Positions 58,790 to 64,000 of a DNA stretch of 64,000 nucleotides are shown here, piece after piece. A model generated the notes under the pieces. That model had not been told where the DNA came from. It did not search any database and saw only the letters and a list, made by a program, of their open reading frames with translations. The position numbers were made by a program, and so were the translations under genes. The DNA is from Ruminococcus sp. (GTDB lineage: Bacteria; Bacillota; Clostridia; Oscillospirales; Ruminococcaceae). Every line of letters begins with the position of its first letter. Within the stretch, counting starts at the first letter, position 1. The stretch lies in contig JAFXRI010000115.1 in assembly GCA_017526445.1 (NCBI GenBank), positions 1 through 64,000 of the forward strand. Reading direction: 5' to 3'.

Positions 58790-59864
58790 AATCTACCCCC
58801 GCTCTGTCCAAAGCAAGTTTTATGAGTCTATCCTCCTGCTCCTCACAGGATATGCCGTGATCCTGCATAAGCATCGGGTACATACTTATGGGAGTGTGTC
58901 CGGGCATGGTGTTGATCTCGTTGAGTATCACCGAGCCGTCCTCAAGGAGGAAGAAGTCTATCCTCGACAGCCCCTCGCAGCCCAGCGCCTTGAATGCCCT
59001 GACTGCTGTGGTGCGCAGAGCCTCCCTGTCACGGTCGCTGATCTTTGCGGGTATCACAGTCAGCGAGCCTGAGTCGTTGTATTTTGCATCGTAATCGTAA
59101 AACTCATTCGAGGGGAGTATCTCTCCCACATCCGAAGCGAAGGGCTCGAGATTGCCCATCACAGCACACTCGACCTCGCGCCCGACGATGCCTTCCTCCA
59201 CGATGACCTTCCTGTCGTGTACAAAGGCAAGCTTTATGCCGGCCTCCAGCTCCGCTCTGTCCCTGACCTTGGAGATGCCTACCGACGAGCCGCAGTTGCA
59301 GGGCTTGACGAACATGGGGTATCTGAGCTTTGCTTCCATCTCATCGCATTTTTCTTCAAGCCTCTCATCGAGTTCGCTCCTGAGTATCCTTACCCATTTC
59401 GAGGTCTTTATACCGTTTGCCTCAAGAATGGTATGAGTCATATCCTTGTCCATGCAGTTTGCCGATGAGATAAGGTCGCAGCCCACATAAGGCAGTCCCG
59501 CCAGTTCCAGCAAGCCCTGTACAGTACCGTCCTCGCCGTTGCGGCCGTGGAGCACGGGGAAAACGCAGTCCACCTTAAGATTTGAGGTGCTGCCGTTGCG
59601 TTCAAAGGCAATAAAGCCCTTGTGTATGGGATCGGGGCTGAGTATGCAGGGAACGTTGTCCGGCTGCTTCTCCCATTCGCCCGAAGCGATAAGCTCGGTG
59701 TCGCCGATGTATTTGAACCAGTGTCCTTTTTTTGTTATGCCGATAGTCAGCACTTCGTACTTGTCCTTCGGGATGCATCTCACCACGTGAGCCGCCGAGA
59801 TGCAGGATATATCGTGTTCGTTTGATCTGCCGCCGAAAAGAACGGCTATCTTTAGCCTTGACAT
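58782..59864 (-). CDS. ddl: D-alanine--D-alanine ligase
   Basis: ATP-grasp ligase for D-Ala-D-Ala, 360 residues. LFGGRSNEHDISCISA is near 9. CNCGSSVGISKV near 189 and the omega-loop EFYDYDAKYND near 255 are typical of D-Ala-D-Ala rather than VanA-type D-Lac ligases. NEINTMPGHTPISMYP near 317 is the metal/nucleotide site. It is the first gene of the ddl-murI-ywiB-argS operon. Confidence 0.95.
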   Translation of the reverse strand: MSRLKIAVLFGGRSNEHDISCISAAHVVRCIPKDKYEVLTIGITKKGHWFKYIGDTELIASGEWEKQPDNVPCILSPDPIHKGFIAFERNGSTSNLKVDCVFPVLHGRNGEDGTVQGLLELAGLPYVGCDLISSANCMDKDMTHTILEANGIKTSKWVRILRSELDERLEEKCDEMEAKLRYPMFVKPCNCGSSVGISKVRDRAELEAGIKLAFVHDRKVIVEEGIVGREVECAVMGNLEPFASDVGEILPSNEFYDYDAKYNDSGSLTVIPAKISDRDREALRTTAVRAFKALGCEGLSRIDFFLLEDGSVILNEINTMPGHTPISMYPMLMQDHGISCEEQEDRLIKLALDRAGVDYE

Positions 59865-59932
59865 TTAAAACATCGCCTTTCAGATTATTGCTGCCTTGAT
59901 CGCTGTAGCAACGATAACACAAACATACATTT

Positions 59933-59961
59933 ATTATATCACATTCTATTCCTGATTGCAA
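59933..59961 (-). promoter_or_regulatory. ddl operon promoter
   Basis: Minus strand: TTGCAA (59961-59956), 17-bp spacer, TATAAT (59938-59933) with TGA extension. Confidence 0.8.
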
Positions 59962-60101
59962 GAGCAAATTACAAATACGCTGAATTTTTCCGAAAACGCC
60001 CCCTCTCCCCGCTGCCGGAGCAGGGGACAGCGGAAAATACACGCAAAGGCAGCGTCCCAGGTGCTAAATAAGGCCATAGCTCCCTGACCAGAAGATCAGG
60101 C

Positions 60102-60150
60102 AAAAAGAAAGACTCCCAAACTGCGTATTTACGCAGTTTAAGAGTCTGTG
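60102..60150 (-). terminator. Terminator downstream of tRNA-Leu
   Basis: Minus strand: AGACTCTTAAACTGCG and CGCAGTTTGGGAGTCT form a 16-bp stem (one mismatch, one G-U), then TTCTTTTT. Confidence 0.88.
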
Positions 60151-60154
60151 AAAG

Positions 60155-60241
60155 TGGTGCTGCTGACGGGAATCGAACCCGTATGGTGTTTCCACCGAGG
60201 GATTTTAAGTCCCTTGCGTCTGCCTGTTCCGCCACAGCAGC
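60155..60241 (-). tRNA. tRNA-Leu (anticodon UAA)
   Basis: 87 nt including an encoded CCA. The acceptor GCTGCTG pairs with CAGCAGC. The anticodon stem-loop reads GGGACTTAAAATCCC with TAA. The long variable arm (CGGTGGAAACACCATACG region) marks a class II tRNA. The T arm has GGTTCGATTCC. It lies 44 nt after recD2, possibly on the same transcript. Confidence 0.95.
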
Positions 60242-60285
60242 TGACTTGATCATTATATCACGTCTGACTGCATTTGTCAATATAT

Positions 60286-62517
60286 TTACCCGTTCTTGAT
60301 ATCGGTTATCATATTTTTCAGGCAGGTGTATCGCAGTGTGCGCCTGTCGTTGTCGATCATCTCGTAAAGTCTTTTTCTCGTGCCGATGATGATGAGCAGC
60401 TTTTTCGCCCGAGTAACAGCGGTGTAGAGCAGATTGCGGTAATACAGCTTGTCATACCCTCCGAACACCGTCAGGATGACCGCGTCGTACTCGCTTCCCT
60501 GGCTTTTGTGTACGGTAACGGCATACGCCAGTTCCAGCCTGTCGAGCATCTCGGAGTTATATACGGCGATCCTTCCGTCAAAATCCACCGTCAGTGTTTT
60601 CAGTATCCTGTTCGCCGCAGTGATTATCCCGATGTCTCCGTTGAAGATGCCCGAGCCCTCCTCGACCTTTCCGTCCTCGTCGGTGCGCTTCCAGAGTATA
60701 TCGTAATCGTTCTTTATCTGCATCACCTTGTCTCCCTTGCGGAAGGTGTAAAGCAGAGTCTTGACCTCCGACTTGCCCGCAGCCGGCGGGTTCAGCTGTG
60801 CCTGCAGCAGCCTGTTGAGCTCGACAGTCCCGGTGGGGCCTTTCCTTGCAGGGGAGAGCACCTGTATATCGTTCAGAGGATCGTATCCGTAAGCCTTTGG
60901 CAGCCTCTCACGGCAGAGGTCTATCGTAAGGCTCTGCACTTCCGGATAGGTCTGTCTCTGCATAAAGAAAAAGTCGCTGTCTCTCTGCGTGAGATCCGGG
61001 TATTCCCCGGTGACGATCTTGTGGGCGTTGATGACGATAGCGCTTTCCTGTGCCTGCCTGAATATTTCGGTAAGAGTGACCACAGGCATAACACCGCTGT
61101 CGATAATGTCCCGCAGCACGTTCCCGGCTCCCACCGAGGGCAGCTGATCCGAGTCCCCCACCAGCACCAGCTTGCAGCTGACGCTTATCGCCCTGAGCAC
61201 CGCTTCAAACAAACAGCTGTCCACCATCGACATCTCGTCGATTATGAGCACGTCGCAGTCCAGCTGGTCGTTCTCGTTGTGAACGAAGCTTAGACGGTCT
61301 CCGTCTGGCACTTTGACCTCCAGCATCCGGTGTATCGTCCTGGCTTCGTGTCCTGTCAGGTCCGAGAGCCTCTTTGCCGCACGTCCCGTAGGCGCCGCAA
61401 GGTAAACGTTCATCGCCTGCTGCTCAAACAGCGAGAGTATGGCGTTGAGCGTTGTGGTCTTTCCTGTGCCGGGGCCGCCCGTCAGCACAAGGAAGCCCTT
61501 GGAAAGCGCAAGGTTTATGGCTTTGCGCTGTATGCTGTCATAGGTTATGCCGCTCTCATCCTCCGCAATGTCTATCAGGTCGGAGAAGTCCATCTGATTG
61601 TCATAGGATATCTCGCTCATGATCGAGAGCCTTCTCGCTATGTAATCCTCTGCCCGGTACATCTCGCTGAGCATTATGAACTCTCTTTTCTGCTTGTGAT
61701 AGCTGTACAGGTTCTCCTCGCTTATCTCCTCCCCGAGACAGCTGTCAAAGTCCTCCTCACCGACTGTGAGGAACGAGCATACCTTCTCCTTCAGCCTGTC
61801 CAGCGGCAGGGCAGTGTGCCCCGAAAAGGAGTTCTCCCTCAGCACCCATCTGATGCCCGCAGCGATGCGCTTTTCCGAATTGACCGGCATACCCGACTTT
61901 ACAGCGATGCTGTCAGCCTTTTCAAAGCTCACGTCTATGCCCTCGCTGCACAGCACATAAGGATTTCCCGAAATGATCTGCTCGGCTTTCTCCTTCCAGC
62001 GCTTCCACGCCCTTATGCCTGCCGACGAGGGTATCTCGTACTTTGAGAGCATCTGCATCAGCGAGCGCACTGCAAAGGTCTTCTTAAAGTCTTCCGAGAA
62101 TTTTTGCGCCTTCTTGAAGGATATGCCGTCGATCTCCGCCAGCTTTTCCGGGCTGTTTTCCAGCACATCAAAGCTGTCCTCACCGAAGCGGTCAACGATC
62201 CTCTTTGCCAGCACCGAGCTTATTCCCTCGATAACCCCGCTGGCAAGATACCGCCTTATCGAGGAAGGAGAGGTGGGCAGGCTCCTTTCAACTATATCAG
62301 CCTGAAACTGCTCACCGAACCGTGCGTGATTGACGAAATGCCCGGTGCAGCTTATCTCCTCGCCCTCCTCCACCAGGCCGAGATCTCCCACAACAGAGTA
62401 CAGATCTCCCTCCGAGGCAAGCATTATCACTGCAAAGGCCGAGTCATTCGAGCGGTATATGATGCTGTCAACTTCGCCCGAGAGCATCACAGTATCCTTG
62501 TCCTGCATATCATCCAT
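60286..62517 (-). CDS. recD2: RecD2-type ATP-dependent DNA helicase
   Basis: A 743-residue SF1B helicase not associated with RecBC (YrrC type). An N-terminal OB-like domain (about 8-80) and HhH region (SGVIEGISSVLAKRIV near 93) precede the motor. Walker A GGPGTGKTTT is near 346, the DEMS Walker B (VLIIDEMSMVD) near 420, and VTVHKSQGSEYDAVIL near 665 (motif V). Its start overlaps the stop of the small membrane-protein gene upstream by 8 nt. Confidence 0.94.
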   Translation of the reverse strand: MDDMQDKDTVMLSGEVDSIIYRSNDSAFAVIMLASEGDLYSVVGDLGLVEEGEEISCTGHFVNHARFGEQFQADIVERSLPTSPSSIRRYLASGVIEGISSVLAKRIVDRFGEDSFDVLENSPEKLAEIDGISFKKAQKFSEDFKKTFAVRSLMQMLSKYEIPSSAGIRAWKRWKEKAEQIISGNPYVLCSEGIDVSFEKADSIAVKSGMPVNSEKRIAAGIRWVLRENSFSGHTALPLDRLKEKVCSFLTVGEEDFDSCLGEEISEENLYSYHKQKREFIMLSEMYRAEDYIARRLSIMSEISYDNQMDFSDLIDIAEDESGITYDSIQRKAINLALSKGFLVLTGGPGTGKTTTLNAILSLFEQQAMNVYLAAPTGRAAKRLSDLTGHEARTIHRMLEVKVPDGDRLSFVHNENDQLDCDVLIIDEMSMVDSCLFEAVLRAISVSCKLVLVGDSDQLPSVGAGNVLRDIIDSGVMPVVTLTEIFRQAQESAIVINAHKIVTGEYPDLTQRDSDFFFMQRQTYPEVQSLTIDLCRERLPKAYGYDPLNDIQVLSPARKGPTGTVELNRLLQAQLNPPAAGKSEVKTLLYTFRKGDKVMQIKNDYDILWKRTDEDGKVEEGSGIFNGDIGIITAANRILKTLTVDFDGRIAVYNSEMLDRLELAYAVTVHKSQGSEYDAVILTVFGGYDKLYYRNLLYTAVTRAKKLLIIIGTRKRLYEMIDNDRRTLRYTCLKNMITDIKNG

Positions 62518-62875
62518 CCTTCACGTTATCCTCAGCCGGTATCTCCCGGCACATACTTCTTATCCTGTCGGCAAGGGCGGAGATGTCGGTCACTTCAACA
62601 CCCTCCAGCTCCGCTGCCAGACGCCTGGCTTCATATTCCTTTTCACCTGCGTCGATGAGTACGATCAGCACAGTCCTGCGCTGCTCGAAAGGCTCCAGCT
62701 TCTCGCTCCAGTAAGCGCTCCTGACTGACATCTCAAGCTGCTGCGTGCTTTGCCTGCAGGGGATAAGTATGCAGCCCCGTTCACCGCACGCCGGCCGGGT
62801 CTGTTTTTCCCATAGCAGCGCACAGGCGGCAGTCAGCAGTACGACGATCATTACCATAGTCACTATAAAAGCCAT
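62510..62875 (-). CDS. Small single-pass membrane protein upstream of recD2
   Basis: A 121-residue protein. The N-terminal membrane helix (about 3-21, VTMVMIVVLLTAACALL) is followed by a cytoplasmic or extracellular domain with RRTVLIVLIDAGEKEYEARRL near 66-86 and an acidic end. Start chosen with GGCGAGG upstream. It is coupled to recD2 by overlapping stop and start. No family recognised. Confidence 0.72.
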   Translation of the reverse strand: MAFIVTMVMIVVLLTAACALLWEKQTRPACGERGCILIPCRQSTQQLEMSVRSAYWSEKLEPFEQRRTVLIVLIDAGEKEYEARRLAAELEGVEVTDISALADRIRSMCREIPAEDNVKDG

Positions 62876-62947
62876 ATCCTCGCCCCCTTGCTCCATTATA
62901 TGCCTCAGAGCAGGGCAGGGTGCCGGAGCTATGCAGCTCTACACTAT

Positions 62948-62976
62948 ATTTTACTATCTTTTCTCCCCGTTTTCAA
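62948..62976 (-). promoter_or_regulatory. recD2 operon promoter
   Basis: Minus strand: TTGAAA (62976-62971), 17-bp spacer, TAAAAT (62953-62948). Confidence 0.6.
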
Positions 62977-63037
62977 GCCCCGGCAGCTATTTTGACAGAA
63001 TGTTTTGATTTATGACAAAAAAATTTTTAAAAGACTA

Positions 63038-63066
63038 TAGACAAAACGGCTTTTTTATTGTATAAT
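63038..63066 (+). promoter_or_regulatory. rsmD-coaD promoter
   Basis: TAGACA at 63038-63043, 17-bp spacer, TATAAT at 63061-63066. Confidence 0.7.
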
Positions 63067-63086
63067 TAACTGTAGTGTTTATATAA

Positions 63087-63103
63087 GCAACACCGCACAG
63101 CCG
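63087..63103 (+). repeat. Fragment of the MITE-like repeat end
   Basis: AGCAACACCGCACAGCC matches the outer terminal motif of the element at 35101 with two differences. The rest is absent. It lies in the rsmD leader. Confidence 0.5.
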
Positions 63104-63152
63104 ACAGGCCTGTCGCCTGAAAGCTTTTTATTCTTTGAATGAGGTAAATAAA

Positions 63153-63707
63153 ATGAGAGTCATCACCGGCAAGGCAAGAGGGATGAAGCTTGCCACTCTT
63201 GAGGGCACAGACGTCCGCCCGACCACCGATATGGTCAAGGAGGCGATCTTTTCGATCATACAGTTCGATGTGCCCGGGGCAAATGTCCTCGATCTTTTTG
63301 CCGGCAGCGGTCAGCTCGGTATCGAGGCTCTGAGCAGGGACGCCGCTTCCTGTACCTTTGTCGATAAAAGCAAGGATTCAGCCGCAGTCGTAAAGGAGAA
63401 CCTTTCCCACTGTAAGCTCGCCGGGCTTGCTTCTGTCGAGAATACTGACAGCCTGAACTACCTGAAGCTCACGCCCAAGCGGTTCGATATAGCGCTTCTC
63501 GATCCGCCGTATAAGCAGGGGCTCATAGATAAGGCGATGCCGCTCCTGTCAAGGGTGATGAATGAGCCTTCCGTCGTCGTGTGCGAGCATGAGAGGGAGT
63601 ACCTGCCCGCAGAGGAGTACGGTGAGCTGAAGCTGAGGAAGCGCTATCGCTACGGAAAGATCATGCTGAGCGTCTATGAAAAGACCGCCCGGCAGATGGA
63701 GGAATGA
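63153..63707 (+). CDS. rsmD: 16S rRNA m2G966 methyltransferase
   Basis: SAM-dependent guanine-N2 methyltransferase of the small subunit, 184 residues, normal length. MRVITGKARGMKL is the usual start, and RPTTDMVKEAIFSII near 23 is conserved. The SAM motif is VLDLFAGSGQLGIEALSR near 45, and the catalytic ALLDPPYKQG is near 113. GAGGT precedes the chosen ATG. The stop abuts coaD (TGAATG), the standard rsmD-coaD pair. Confidence 0.95.
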   Translation: MRVITGKARGMKLATLEGTDVRPTTDMVKEAIFSIIQFDVPGANVLDLFAGSGQLGIEALSRDAASCTFVDKSKDSAAVVKENLSHCKLAGLASVENTDSLNYLKLTPKRFDIALLDPPYKQGLIDKAMPLLSRVMNEPSVVVCEHEREYLPAEEYGELKLRKRYRYGKIMLSVYEKTARQMEE

Positions 63708-64000
63708 ATGAAGATCGCAGTATGCCCCGGCAGCTTTGATCCTGTCACCAACGGGCACTTGGATATTATAAACCGCGCTTCGCAGATCTTTGACAAGGTC
63801 ATCGTTCTTGTGTCGTATAACCCCAATAAGCAGACGGCGCGGTTTACCGTAAAGGAACGAATTGAGATGATAAACGCAGTTATCGGCGGCTTTCCGAATG
63901 TGGTCGTTGACTGCGATTCGGGGCTTCTTGCCGACTATCTGACGAGGACTAAGGCCTGCGCCATAGTCAAGGGGCTCCGCGCCGTGACGGACTTTGAGTA
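63708..64000 (+). CDS. coaD: Phosphopantetheine adenylyltransferase (3' end beyond window)
   Basis: The first 97 codons are visible. [20 protein letters not shown] carries the TxGH nucleotide motif at the start. Residues [21 protein letters not shown] and [11 protein letters not shown] are typical CoaD. It catalyses the penultimate step of coenzyme A synthesis. The start follows the rsmD stop directly, with GGAGGAATGA as the ribosome site. Confidence 0.95.
   Translation, partial: MKIAVCPGSFDPVTNGHLDIINRASQIFDKVIVLVSYNPNKQTARFTVKERIEMINAVIGGFPNVVVDCDSGLLADYLTRTKACAIVKGLRAVTDFE

Noticed and set aside
58782..59864. Van-type D-lactate ligase
   Set aside because: The omega loop reads EFYDYDAKY, as in ordinary D-Ala-D-Ala ligases, and no vanH or vanX lies nearby.

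Overview
The window reads as chromosome from an anaerobic, moderately GC-rich Gram-positive of the class Clostridia, most likely an Oscillospiraceae/Ruminococcus-type genome. The reasons are the scpA-scpB-ytfI(DUF2953)-gerW-dacF-rluB gene order, an anaerobic glycerol-3-phosphate dehydrogenase trio with DUF1667, zinc-type L28, Thr-rich lipoprotein linkers, and very regular sigma-A promoters (17-bp spacers, often with an extended TGn -10). Species cannot be fixed from sequence alone.

Layout. 1-7300 (+): rpmB, an S2P-type protease, scpAB, two membrane proteins, gerW, a DacF-type carboxypeptidase and rluB. 7300-8045: a composite inverted-repeat element. 8074-23464 (-): one long surface-polymer (teichoic-acid-like) operon behind a single strong promoter. 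It holds a GT2, TagB-like and TagF-GT4 polymerases, TagD, a LicC/PntC-like cytidylyltransferase, a class V aminotransferase, an ornithine-cyclodeaminase-fold enzyme, two LicD proteins (one without its catalytic acidic motif), a degenerate TagF-like protein, and the TagGH exporter. 23737-26763 (+): the G3P dehydrogenase-like operon. 26957-31573: a zinc-ribbon membrane protein and flotillin/NfeD genes split by an AT-rich two-gene cassette (secreted papain-like protease plus membrane protein). 31888-35272: an XRE regulator with matched operators, a second large repeat element, a tocopherol-cyclase-like gene, an orphan replication-organiser-like gene, and a MITE-like element. 35347-43795 (+): nadA, a GH31 alpha-xylosidase, a secreted FnIII/C39-like protein, nadE, a Thr-linker lipoprotein carboxypeptidase and prfB. 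43937-52293 (-): a P-type ATPase pseudoenzyme, rlmB, ogg, a membrane protein, DUF6062, a cysteine desulfurase and rsmE. 52607-55164 (+): a small acidic membrane protein and tex. 55268-62875 (-): ddl-murI-ywiB-argS-membrane protein, tRNA-Leu(UAA), recD2 and a small membrane protein. 63153-64000 (+): rsmD and the start of coaD.

How it fits together. The polymer cluster has everything to activate glycerol-phosphate (TagD), prime and polymerise it (TagB/TagF/GT), export it (TagGH) and add a CDP-activated amino head group (aminotransferase, LicC/PntC-like enzyme, LicD). The adjacent G3P dehydrogenase genes handle the same metabolite pool. Inside this cluster and elsewhere are proteins that keep the fold of an enzyme family but have lost its catalytic signature (LicD-like, TagF-like, P1B-ATPase-like). 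These, the matched operators at the nfeD and xre promoters, the non-canonical ATT start of the TagF fusion and two families of non-coding mobile-looking repeats are the main points of novelty. No CRISPR array, phage or complete insertion sequence was seen.
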